Of a stretch of DNA of 64,000 nucleotides, positions 53,096-60,814 are shown in pieces. The stretch lies in assembly GCA_964400355.1 (NCBI GenBank), contig CAYNTO010000002.1, positions 248,001-312,000 on the forward strand. The letters run 5' to 3'. Position numbers and translations under genes: made by a program. The stretch comes from JACKAL01 sp964400355 (GTDB taxonomy: Bacteria > Bdellovibrionota > Bdellovibrionia > Bdellovibrionales > JAGQZY01). The stretch's first letter is position 1. Each line of letters opens with the position of its first letter. The notes beneath the pieces were generated by a model. It was not told the origin of the DNA. It saw only the letters and a program-made list of their open reading frames with translations, and did not search any database.

Positions 53096-53475
53096 AACCA
53101 CGCCGACTGAGTTCCCATGTGTTCGTCACTTATCTGAGTCTGTTCACTTCGCTGGGCACACTCCTTTGCTGTGCGCTCCCCAGCCTATTTGTGGCGCTGG
53201 GCTTAGGTGCAACAGTGGCGGGAGTCATTGGCGTATTTCCGCAAATCGTAGTGCTCTCTGTGCACAAGAAATGGGTTTTTGCGATTTCTGGAACACTGAT
53301 CCTATTTGCCATAGGAGCGCTGTACGCGCAAAGGAATGCTCCATGCCCTATAGATCCTCAAGAAGCGCGTGCGTGTGCGGTGGCGAGAAAATGGTCTGTG
53401 CGTGTAGTGGCGATTTCTTGTTTTATTTGGTGCTGCGGATTCTTCGCGGCGTATGTGCTTAGCGGAATTTTTTAA
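53092..53475 (+). CDS. MerT-like small membrane protein
   Basis: 127 aa, three membrane segments. TM1 contains TLLCCALPSLFVALGLGA (CC pair near the membrane start, as in MerT/MerC-like importers), followed by FPQIVVLSVHK, CPIDPQEARAC in the loop and a Cys-rich last helix (ISCFIWCCGFF). Probably moves a soft metal ion with the HMA protein. Translationally coupled to it (ATGA). Overlaps the 3' end of the convergent gene by 17 nt. Confidence 0.75.
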   Translation: MKPRRLSSHVFVTYLSLFTSLGTLLCCALPSLFVALGLGATVAGVIGVFPQIVVLSVHKKWVFAISGTLILFAIGALYAQRNAPCPIDPQEARACAVARKWSVRVVAISCFIWCCGFFAAYVLSGIF

Positions 53476-53929
53476 TTTTTGAGCACTCGTCCAGACAGAA
53501 CTGTTTTTCGGAGCTCTCTTTGGAGAGTTCTGCGCCGTCCACAGTGACTTCGAAATCGCGGTGTTCAAAATAGGTGGACGTCTCACAATCGGTGAGGTCG
53601 TCGTTTTCTTTCATCCACGCAACATAAACAGCCGTTTCATAAGAAACATCTTGAGCAATACGGCAGCCCATGTAGCAATGCTTGCGTTTGTCGCCTTTGA
53701 TCTTTTTCACCGCAGGGGCTTCATTTTTATAAACCTTCCATGCAGCAAATAGCTTTATAACTCCTGGATCTTTCGGTTCTTGGGCGCCCCAATCAGCAAT
53801 TTCCAAATTCCACTGCTCTTCGGTGTACGCTTTTTTTGTATTTACATTGATCTCTCTATCGTAACAGGAGTTCTGAGCATACGCAGTGGACGCCAAAGAC
53901 GTGCTTAAAAGAATAAAAAGAAATTTCAT
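53459..53929 (-). CDS. Secreted Cys-rich hypothetical protein
   Basis: 156 aa from ATG 53929, chosen over a longer frame because the signal peptide starts there (MKFLFILLSTSLASTAYA). The mature part has Cys in SCYDRE, HCYMGCRIAQ, TDCETS and FCLDECS, likely disulfide-linked, and an aromatic-rich core (VYVAWMKENDDL, YFEHRDFEVTVDG). No family recognised. It converges with the MerT-like gene. Confidence 0.65.
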   Translation of the reverse strand: MKFLFILLSTSLASTAYAQNSCYDREINVNTKKAYTEEQWNLEIADWGAQEPKDPGVIKLFAAWKVYKNEAPAVKKIKGDKRKHCYMGCRIAQDVSYETAVYVAWMKENDDLTDCETSTYFEHRDFEVTVDGAELSKESSEKQFCLDECSKIKKFR

Positions 53930-53962
53930 ATATTCGCCAGTTGTTAAGAGTTCCACACTATA

Positions 53963-54277
53963 TTAATGGCCAAGCTTGCGCACAACCACAAACTCTTGCG
54001 CTTTTAGAAAATATTCCAAGCTGCCTATAACCTGATCGACACAATAGAGGCGTTTTTTGAGCGTCCATATGCCGTAAATGTGGGTCCCAAAACTGCGCCA
54101 TGCCAGCCAAATTAAATATATTATACCGTAGTCCCTTTGTGGTCCTTCTCCCTGCTGAAATGTCATTCTGGTGACATAGCTCCACATTGAAAAAATCACT
54201 GACCAGCATTTGGTCGCCAAAGAATTAGGGCACTCCTCTTGTAACTGGTGAAAGTGCGTTGAGCGGTGTTGAAACAC
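53963..54277 (-). CDS. Doubtful small ORF in the 394-bp spacer 53930-54323
   Basis: Open frame of 104 codons on the minus strand; the most protein-like part is the last ~65 residues from an internal ATG (LIWLAWRSFGTHIYG, QVIGSLEYFLKAQEFVVV). GGAG lies 13 nt before that ATG. There is no family match that I recognise, and overlapping open frames exist. The same spacer contains TATAAT on the minus strand near 54120. Treat as unproven; the rest of the spacer shows only the AAGGAGG site of the next gene. Confidence 0.25.
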   Translation of the reverse strand: MFQHRSTHFHQLQEECPNSLATKCWSVIFSMWSYVTRMTFQQGEGPQRDYGIIYLIWLAWRSFGTHIYGIWTLKKRLYCVDQVIGSLEYFLKAQEFVVVRKLGH

Positions 54278-54323
54278 TAATGGTGAATGAGTCGAGTCGT
54301 AAATAATTCAATAAGGAGGATCT

Positions 54324-55160
54324 ATGAAAAATTGCACGATTATAAATGCAATTGTGGCCATGGGAGTGGGATGGAGTTTGGTTGGGTGTGGGCAGCCCAC
54401 ATATAAGTCGGAAAAATTCGATGAGGTGATGGGTGCCGCGACCTACCTGAAAGACTTTGAGGAATCAGCTCTCGATTCCGATTATATGAATCGCGATGTG
54501 ATCGAAGTACAAGACGCGATATCTTTGGATGCGCGTAAAGATCTTAACGGCAGAAGTCAGCCGTTTTCATTCCAGAAGGGCGATTCCATGACCGTTTTGA
54601 AGCGCGCTAAGGATGTGAGCGGAAAAGAGTTCGTACAAATTTATTTGGAGGACGAGTCACAATCGAGCGACGTGCAAGAGGTGGTGTGGTTACCGGTGGA
54701 AGCACTGTCCTCTGATTCGTTTGAGGTGGTGGAAATGGAGGATGCGTTTGATGAGTACGGCATGGAAATCGATGATGGCGCTACAGAATCTGACCCTGTA
54801 ATGGTTGCCGCTAAATCCAAAAGTAAGAAAAAGGCCACGAAGCGAAAGAAAAAGAAAAAAGGCATGACCTACTGTTACCGATTCGTGAAGATCCGCCTTC
54901 AAAAGCTCGGTCTGGTTAAGGGCTACCTTCCTGGCGGTTCGGCGTACATGGCGGCCAAGCACCTTCCCAAACATGGCTTCAAGCGCACATCACGTGGAAT
55001 TAAGAATGCGCGCACCAACGACGTTTGCGTTTACTCAGGGGGCCCTCAGGGACATGGTCACATAGAAATGCGTACCGCCGGGGGTTGGTGGTACGGTTAT
55101 GGAGTGAAAAGCAGCCCGATGAGCGGTCGCCGTTTTATCGCCTGTTTTTCCAATGGGTGA
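54324..55160 (+). CDS. Lipoprotein with C-terminal CHAP/NlpC-like domain
   Basis: 278 aa. Lipobox LVGC (Cys22). The mid region includes an SH3-like stretch (VLKRAKDVSGKEFVQIY, VVWLPVEALSS), followed by an acidic segment, and then a strongly basic linker of about 20 Lys/Arg residues (~165-182). The C-terminal domain has YCYRFVKIRLQKLG (candidate nucleophile Cys), GGSAYMAAKHLP and NDVCVYSGG with GHGHIEMRT (catalytic His), as in CHAP/NlpC-type peptidoglycan amidohydrolases. AAGGAGGATCT precedes the ATG. Confidence 0.72.
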   Translation: MKNCTIINAIVAMGVGWSLVGCGQPTYKSEKFDEVMGAATYLKDFEESALDSDYMNRDVIEVQDAISLDARKDLNGRSQPFSFQKGDSMTVLKRAKDVSGKEFVQIYLEDESQSSDVQEVVWLPVEALSSDSFEVVEMEDAFDEYGMEIDDGATESDPVMVAAKSKSKKKATKRKKKKKGMTYCYRFVKIRLQKLGLVKGYLPGGSAYMAAKHLPKHGFKRTSRGIKNARTNDVCVYSGGPQGHGHIEMRTAGGWWYGYGVKSSPMSGRRFIACFSNG

Positions 55161-55184
55161 TTTACGATCAAAACCGTAAATCCC

Positions 55185-56534
55185 TTAAAAGAGTGGGGAC
55201 TCTTTAGCGCCCGCTGCGGCGGGCGTATTTTTTAAATAATGATATATTTCGGGAGCCGCTTTTGAAAACTCCTGGTGACGAATACGATCAAGCGCCTGTG
55301 TCTCTTGCAAAAACATTTCCCAATGTTGAGACTGGTCTTTTGCCATCATAAACTGAATGATAGAGTGCAGATTCTTTTGTGTTCCCTGCCAAAGTGCACT
55401 GTGCTGAGGCTCCACTGTTTTTTCCCTTAAATAAGAAAGAATTTTTTCGCGGGCCAGTTCCTTGAGCGCAACCGGGAGCGCTTGGATGGAATAGTACGGT
55501 GGATTGTGCAGAATATGAAACGCCAATGCGCGTTTTTTTCCGGACACATTTATAAAGTCGAAGTTCTCTCGTAGCACCCATTCGATCATTTCTGTGAGGT
55601 GAAACACGTTCAATACTTGTACCGTAGGCGCAAACCATAGACGAATATTGCGTGCCTGCAAGGCTTCGATGGTTCGCACGTTTTGTACAATTTTTTTGAA
55701 TGAACTCGGATAGCGAATGTACTCATTCACTGCTCCAATGCCATCGAGGCTTACGCCAATGCGTACACTTTTAAAGTGCGGCCAAAGCGCCAGTACTTTT
55801 TCGGGCAGTACTGTCATATTCGTATTGTACTCGAGCTCAATGTTTTGCGCGTGCCCGCTGTTCACACATTGCTGCAAAAAATCGATATGGGTGTTGATCA
55901 TGAGGGGTTCTCCGCCCACCAAATAAAGATATTGAATGGCCGGAATGTGCAACGCTAAGTTTTCCCAAAACTGCGGATCGGAGTGCCAGTCATAGGCGGC
56001 CTGGTTTTGTTTACTGGTGTCGAGTTCTACGCGGCCGTGAGTATCATGAAAAAATGTGCGATTGTTCAGTTTAATGTAATCGGAATACCAGGCATTCGAA
56101 TCGGTTGGGCCGCACATGCGACAGCGCAGGTTGCACACATTTCCGAAACGCAAATCATAACTGACAAGCGGCACTCTATCGCTATCGATCTCTCCGTCCG
56201 GTGACGTCCAGTCTTGAGCGCGCTGCAAATCGAACAGAGCGGACCACTTCTCTAGCTCCATTTGGCGGCGGGAGGTGAGAGTGTTGGCCTCCTCTCGCCG
56301 GCAGCGCGCACAATCACTGGCCCATTCGCCATTGAGCATTGTCTGGCGAATAGTTTTGAGTGTTGAACAATTGCGTGCGGCTTCGATGGTACTATTGGAA
56401 GTGGTCAGAGCCATATCATCAACTTTAAGCGCTCCTTGAGTGGACGACACATTGGCATGGCAGCACACGCGCAAGTGGCCATTATTTCGTGTGGCGTAGT
56501 GAATCCATGGGAGCGGGCACAGCGTTTTAGACAT
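55185..56534 (-). CDS. Twitch-domain radical SAM protein
   Basis: 449 aa. N-terminal block with CPLPWIHYATRNNGHLRVCC (an SPASM/twitch-type cysteine arrangement placed before the core), a second Cys group (CARCRREEANT), then the radical SAM triad CNLRCRMC in YDLRFGNVCNLRCRMCGPTD, and VGGEPLM, SLDGIG in the barrel. It reductively cleaves SAM to start radical chemistry; the substrate is unknown. ATG 56534 is chosen because it overlaps the upstream gene by 8 nt and matches the domain start; the frame upstream runs into that gene. Last gene of a five-gene operon. Confidence 0.85.
   Translation of the reverse strand: MSKTLCPLPWIHYATRNNGHLRVCCHANVSSTQGALKVDDMALTTSNSTIEAARNCSTLKTIRQTMLNGEWASDCARCRREEANTLTSRRQMELEKWSALFDLQRAQDWTSPDGEIDSDRVPLVSYDLRFGNVCNLRCRMCGPTDSNAWYSDYIKLNNRTFFHDTHGRVELDTSKQNQAAYDWHSDPQFWENLALHIPAIQYLYLVGGEPLMINTHIDFLQQCVNSGHAQNIELEYNTNMTVLPEKVLALWPHFKSVRIGVSLDGIGAVNEYIRYPSSFKKIVQNVRTIEALQARNIRLWFAPTVQVLNVFHLTEMIEWVLRENFDFINVSGKKRALAFHILHNPPYYSIQALPVALKELAREKILSYLREKTVEPQHSALWQGTQKNLHSIIQFMMAKDQSQHWEMFLQETQALDRIRHQEFSKAAPEIYHYLKNTPAAAGAKESPLF
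55208..55233 (+). terminator. Rho-independent terminator of the CHAP-like lipoprotein gene
   Basis: CGCCCGC (55208-55214), TGCG loop, GCGGGCG (55219-55225), then TATTTTTT. It lies inside the last codons of the convergent radical SAM gene, where it codes for an Ala-rich C-terminus. A second 8-bp hairpin without U-tract (GATTTACG/CGTAAATC, 55159-55182) fills the gap between the genes. Confidence 0.65.
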
Positions 56535-57465
56535 GAGCCTCCGGCGATGAAAAAAGACTTTGTCCTCTGCGACCCAGTTTGAACTCGTTACGCACCAGCT
56601 CGCGAATTCCAATGCGATTGTAAGTGTCGTCGATTCGAAACGAATTCCAAGTGTCGTCGCCCAGGGCAAGATGCATGCACGGTGTAGGCGTGAGCCCCAG
56701 TTGCGCGCACACACTTTTTTGCACGGCACTGTAGCGCAGTGGAATAAAATCCGGTGTAAAGTTATCCATCATGTAAAGGCCCACACGCGCCGCCAGGAGC
56801 ACCGTGTGATCATAATTGTTCTGCTGACAAATGGGATTGTTGTCGTTGAGATTGCTATAGCGAATGCCCGAGCGAATATCGCCCATTCCGGTGCCTTTAG
56901 AGAGAGAAAAACTCACCGACTCAATGGCTCGATGAGAGAGATCGAGATGAATGTTTTCGCAAGTTCCAAAATAGGCGCAATCCACTATGACAGGCACACG
57001 AGCTTTGGCGCATTCGTCAAGGAGCGCGTAAAATTGTGGATGCACATTTCCTGTGGAACAAAATGGCGCACTCACAATCACATAATCATTTTCGTGCACG
57101 GGACCGTCGTCGAGAAATGCCCAATTCTGCACTATTCGCAAGTGATAGCGATACTCGCCGCGAAACACACGCAGTCGGCGCGAAGCGTATTTCATGTAGG
57201 CTTCATCAAAAGTTTGCGTGGTACCGTTGATGAGATCGCGGCGAGAAAAACGCTCAAGGCCATGGACGGAGTTGAGCTTGGATGTTTGAATCCACCGGTC
57301 GTAAAACTCGAGGTACTCCTGCCTACAGCGAAACGGAGCTGGCTTTTCGAGCCATTCAGAGAACGGTATCTTTTGTAATGCCTTGATAAAGTCGAAGTCG
57401 TACACGGCATGCGTTTTTTGCGTGATCAAGCCGTCGGTAATGAGTCTGTCGCGAAGGTCCAACAT
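56527..57465 (-). CDS. PLP-dependent aminotransferase-like protein
   Basis: 312 aa from ATG 57465, whose TAATG junction overlaps the upstream stop; a GTG at 57474 is the alternative. Fold-type I signals: VNGTT-like INGTTQTFDEAY, VIVSAPFCSTGNVHPQFY (replacing the usual NPTG loop), VPVIVDCAYFGTCENIHL (PLP-pyridine Asp) and SVSFSLSKGTGMGDIRSG, where the Lys would bind PLP. It is shorter than class I/II enzymes (~380-400 aa) and has lost the canonical NPTG and DEAY residues, so the reaction may differ from transamination. Confidence 0.65.
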   Translation of the reverse strand: MLDLRDRLITDGLITQKTHAVYDFDFIKALQKIPFSEWLEKPAPFRCRQEYLEFYDRWIQTSKLNSVHGLERFSRRDLINGTTQTFDEAYMKYASRRLRVFRGEYRYHLRIVQNWAFLDDGPVHENDYVIVSAPFCSTGNVHPQFYALLDECAKARVPVIVDCAYFGTCENIHLDLSHRAIESVSFSLSKGTGMGDIRSGIRYSNLNDNNPICQQNNYDHTVLLAARVGLYMMDNFTPDFIPLRYSAVQKSVCAQLGLTPTPCMHLALGDDTWNSFRIDDTYNRIGIRELVRNEFKLGRRGQSLFSSPEAHV

Positions 57466-58121
57466 TATCGCCACCCGATCACCATATAGCGTGAGTACGT
57501 GTCGAGGGGGAGTTCACCCGCGTACAAAACATTTTTCAGTTGGCAAGCATCGAGAAACGCATCGAGTGATGAATGGCAACCCACGTGTTGAGCGTCGTCC
57601 TTTAAGTTATTGCTTTGTAGTATCAGCGGAACACCAGCTGGTACTCGTCGTAACCACTCGTCTAAATTTAAAAAATGCTCACAGCATGTGTTGATCACTA
57701 AATCGGGTGCTTCGTGCAAAGTGACCGATTCGCCATTGGCTTTGTGTACGGTAAGTTGCGGTTGGTTGTAATCGAGAATCAGTGCATCGGCGGTGGTGGC
57801 TTTAAATTGCCAGTCGTCGATGACCCACTTTTTATTGAGGCTTTCTGAAATTGCGCGGCAGCTGAAGTCTTTGTCTATGCTACGAAATTTTTCAATTGGG
57901 CAAAACTGTTGCTGTTTCCAAAGCGCCGGAAGAACACCATACCACCCACCAATGACAAACGCGGTAGGAAATGTTTGTTTAGCGAACACAGAATTGGCAT
58001 TTTCGATAAGCCATTCTTTGCTGCGCAGTTGACCGTAGCTCAGCGCCGTCTTCCATTGCGCTTGGGGATACGCTTCGATGGAGTTCCATAGGGAGGATAG
58101 AAATGGCGCAAACTCAGTCAT
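57465..58121 (-). CDS. SAM-methyltransferase-like protein
   Basis: 218 aa. PTAFVIGGWYGVLPALW resembles a degenerate motif I (GGWYG for GxGxG), then SIDKDFSCRAISESLN (acidic ribose residue), DLVINTCCEHF (motif IV-like), VPLILQSNNLKDD and a C-terminal GELPLDTYSRYMVIGW. The pattern matches a small methyltransferase-like family that I have seen near radical SAM genes; the substrate is unknown. It is the third gene of the operon, 55 bp after the SDR gene. Confidence 0.55.
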   Translation of the reverse strand: MTEFAPFLSSLWNSIEAYPQAQWKTALSYGQLRSKEWLIENANSVFAKQTFPTAFVIGGWYGVLPALWKQQQFCPIEKFRSIDKDFSCRAISESLNKKWVIDDWQFKATTADALILDYNQPQLTVHKANGESVTLHEAPDLVINTCCEHFLNLDEWLRRVPAGVPLILQSNNLKDDAQHVGCHSSLDAFLDACQLKNVLYAGELPLDTYSRYMVIGWR

Positions 58122-58176
58122 GCATAGACTCTACAATGGGGCTAATACCTAGAAAAGCAGAAAGCGGGGCGTAAAC

Positions 58177-58749
58177 CTAGTCTTGCAAGGGATCTAGGCT
58201 CAACTCACTGATATTCACGTGTGCCGGTTGCTGCACAAGCCAAGCGACAAGGCCGGCCACGTAATCACAATCCAACTTCTTAACAGTAGGATGTTTGTCG
58301 TTGGCGGCAGGCGTGTTGAGATAGCCGGGACTTAAATAGGTGATGCGAATGCCACTCGAAGGGGCGCCGGGACTTCCTAAAACGCGCTGGCTCAGGTTAC
58401 GGGCGTAGGCCCTCAGCGATTTTTTTTCGATGGGATAAATCCAGGCCGTTCCTTTTACAGGAGTGTCGGCCGAGCTCCCGAGTAAGACCATTTGTCCTGG
58501 GTGTTGGTGCTTTTCCCAGGCTTTATAAACGGTTTCTAAGAGCAATGTCTGTGCAAAATTCTCCAGTGTGCTGCAGCTGATGTAAACAGAATGCTGCAAG
58601 CTCATTTCGGCAAATCGGTGGCGGTCCTCGGCATTTAAAAAATCAAAGCCATTGGTGCGCGAGCAAAACTTGGCGTGCGGGAAAAGCGTGTATAAACTCT
58701 TCCCCAGTCCGTAACTTCCATTTCCTGAAACAATGATATTAGAGGACAC
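58177..58749 (-). CDS. Short-chain dehydrogenase/reductase (SDR)
   Basis: 190 aa. NIIVSGNGSYGLGKSL carries the cofactor glycine loop, VLLGSSADTP the catalytic Ser, and IYPIEKKSLRAYARNLS the YxxxK pair. Shorter than the ~250-aa average but complete in the core motifs. Probably oxidises or reduces a hydroxyl/keto group of the operon's product. Overlaps the upstream radical SAM gene by 11 nt. Confidence 0.75.
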   Translation of the reverse strand: MSSNIIVSGNGSYGLGKSLYTLFPHAKFCSRTNGFDFLNAEDRHRFAEMSLQHSVYISCSTLENFAQTLLLETVYKAWEKHQHPGQMVLLGSSADTPVKGTAWIYPIEKKSLRAYARNLSQRVLGSPGAPSSGIRITYLSPGYLNTPAANDKHPTVKKLDCDYVAGLVAWLVQQPAHVNISELSLDPLQD

Positions 58750-59872
58750 TTTGCACCTCGGGTCGGAGACTCATAAACGTGCGATTGTCTGAGGAGCTTG
58801 CGGAATAATCGTATTTAGTTCCACAGGTGCGCCCACAGGTGAAGAGGCGGCCAGGGTGGTTCGCTTCCCAGCTTTCCACGAGGAGCGACTGAAACCACGG
58901 GCCTTCTAAAATGGATTGCAAGGAATTGTGGCGAAGCGAATTAAAGTGGGCAGGAAGCTCAGCCAACAGACTGAGAAGCTGCATTTTTTGCGTATTTTTT
59001 TCGTCGTAAGAGTAGAGCGGTGAGCCCAACCACGTGCACGGCCAAAGGCGCATCTCAAAATCGACGAATAACTTTTGCGCCGTTTTGAACTTGCAATGAA
59101 TCGGTGTTTCTCGAATGTAGTTCTCCCACGACGAGTGCGTCGAGAGGATAGCGTCGTAATTTTTGTGACCCTGTGAAATGAGGGCGGCGTTGAGGGGTAC
59201 AGCGATCTTTGTGGTGCCCTTAGCAGTGGGCAACTCATGGGAGTCTTGAGCTGGCAGGTTGTGGCGAAGTTCCTCGTCCCTAATAAAGCGCGATGTGCGC
59301 TTGAGACTAAACATATAAAAGCCCATCTTAGTGGCTAGTGTTTTTGCCTCTTCAATCTGATGCTCGTTGTGGCGAAAGGCGATGAAATCCCATCGGGCCC
59401 GGCCCCCAGCGCCGATAAATGCGCGCGCATTTTCCATGATTTTTTCAAAATTGCTATTGATGCGGTAAATGGCGTTGGTGTCGGATAGTCCGTCGATACT
59501 CCAGCACACTTTGTCGCGCTGGGGATTTAATATGCGAGCAAGCTCTGCCCACCACTGCGGACTGCGCACACTGCCATTGCTCATGATGGTGATTTTGGCA
59601 TCGGTATGCTTTTTGACTTCGATGAGACTTTCGATAAAAGTGTTGCTCGCCGCCACGTCACCGTAACTTCCACAAAATAGAAACGACTCTAAAGGGGAGC
59701 TCAGCTGCGACATCAGTAGAGTGTAGTCGGAAGCACGGAGTTCAGCGTGGGGGACTTTGGGGTTACGTTTTCCGTTTACAACCCGCGCGCACTGGGAGCA
59801 CATAAGATTGCAGGCGGTCGTATGGTCCACCTGCAAATGCTTTATGTCTCTGAGAGCGAGAAACTGACTCAT
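58739..59872 (-). CDS. Radical SAM protein with C-terminal Cys cluster
   Basis: 377 aa. LQVDHTTACNLMCSQCARVV carries the CxxxCxxC [4Fe-4S] site near residue 21. FLFCGSYGD and ITIMSNGS follow, with CWSIDGLSDTNAIYR as the barrel strand. The C-terminal region has further Cys (IHCKFKTAQ, LWPCTWLG, TCGRTCG), suggesting an auxiliary SPASM/twitch-like cluster. First gene of the five-gene operon; its start is 2 nt from the stop of the dienelactone-hydrolase-like gene. Confidence 0.85.
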   Translation of the reverse strand: MSQFLALRDIKHLQVDHTTACNLMCSQCARVVNGKRNPKVPHAELRASDYTLLMSQLSSPLESFLFCGSYGDVAASNTFIESLIEVKKHTDAKITIMSNGSVRSPQWWAELARILNPQRDKVCWSIDGLSDTNAIYRINSNFEKIMENARAFIGAGGRARWDFIAFRHNEHQIEEAKTLATKMGFYMFSLKRTSRFIRDEELRHNLPAQDSHELPTAKGTTKIAVPLNAALISQGHKNYDAILSTHSSWENYIRETPIHCKFKTAQKLFVDFEMRLWPCTWLGSPLYSYDEKNTQKMQLLSLLAELPAHFNSLRHNSLQSILEGPWFQSLLVESWEANHPGRLFTCGRTCGTKYDYSASSSDNRTFMSLRPEVQSVL

Positions 59873-59874
59873 CG

Positions 59875-60717
59875 TTACTTTTTAGTGAATATCTGTTTTA
59901 AGAATTCTTGAGTTTTTTGCCAAGAGGCCACATCGGCTTCGCGATTGTATTCAAGAGGAATACCAAATTTTTTGCCGTTCTCAGTGGCCTGCGGATTAGT
60001 AAAGGCGTGCTTGGCTCCCGGATAATTAATGAACTCGTACTGAATTTTGCCCTTTTTCATTTCCTTTTTAAAATCTGAAATGTTCTTTTCAGTGATAAAT
60101 TTGTCTTCGGCTCCATTGAGGACTAATACTTTTGGTTTCACACCACCTTTTTTGACTTTCGATGGCGTTTGCAGCATGCCGTGGGCGAGGACCACACCTT
60201 TAAGTGGTAAACCCTGCTTCGCCATGTCCAGCACCACGGCTCCGCCAAAACAATAGCCGATGGCTGCAATGTTATCGGCGTCCACGTCCGGTCGCGCCTT
60301 TAAGACGTCGAGTGCGGCTTGGAATTTTTTTGTCATCAGTTCAGGATTGGAAGTCACTGCATTGGACATTTCGCCGGCGTCTTTGGGGTGGCTTGCTTGT
60401 TTGCCTTCGCCGTACATGTCGAGGGCTAAAGCCACATAGCCCTGCTGGGCCAATTGATCCGCGCGACTGCGGGCGTAGTCATTGTGTCCCCACCACTCAT
60501 GGACGATAATGACTGCTGGCCTTTTTTCGACGGGCTTAATTTCACCAGCATGGATCTCCGCTGTAGGGGGCGCTTGAATGTAGCCCTTATGAACAACCCC
60601 TTCGACGGTGTACTCCACCGCTGTTGCGGTCGTGGCTACGGGTGCTGAAGTTTTAGTGCCAGTGGATGAGCAGGCGCTTAAGACAAGTGCCGAAATAACT
60701 AGAGTGAACAAACGCAT
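59875..60717 (-). CDS. Dienelactone hydrolase-family lipoprotein
   Basis: 280 aa. Lipobox LSAC (Cys16). Alpha/beta hydrolase with IIVHEWWGHNDY (oxyanion/E-W region), IGYCFGGAVVLDM (nucleophile Cys, as in dienelactone hydrolases), LNGAEDKF (Asp) and YPGAKHAFTNP (His). Exported hydrolase of lactones or esters; the substrate is unknown. AAGGAG precedes the ATG. The radical SAM operon follows 2 nt later, so read-through is likely. Confidence 0.87.
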   Translation of the reverse strand: MRLFTLVISALVLSACSSTGTKTSAPVATTATAVEYTVEGVVHKGYIQAPPTAEIHAGEIKPVEKRPAVIIVHEWWGHNDYARSRADQLAQQGYVALALDMYGEGKQASHPKDAGEMSNAVTSNPELMTKKFQAALDVLKARPDVDADNIAAIGYCFGGAVVLDMAKQGLPLKGVVLAHGMLQTPSKVKKGGVKPKVLVLNGAEDKFITEKNISDFKKEMKKGKIQYEFINYPGAKHAFTNPQATENGKKFGIPLEYNREADVASWQKTQEFLKQIFTKK

Positions 60718-60814
60718 GGTGATTCTCCTTGTTGGAGTCCATGGTAGGATCAGTTATTTAGATTGTCCATAAAGGTGTTTGACGCTTACCAGTTGAGAGC
60801 GATAGCGCCAAACC

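Noticed and set aside
53958..54209. Second overlapping ORF in the 53.9-54.3 kb spacer
   Set aside because: Overlaps the doubtful ORF in another frame, has no SD sequence and shows random-looking composition.
58122..58176. A precursor peptide for the radical SAM operon in its only real gap
   Set aside because: No start codon with a following open frame of useful length on the operon strand; other gaps are overlaps.
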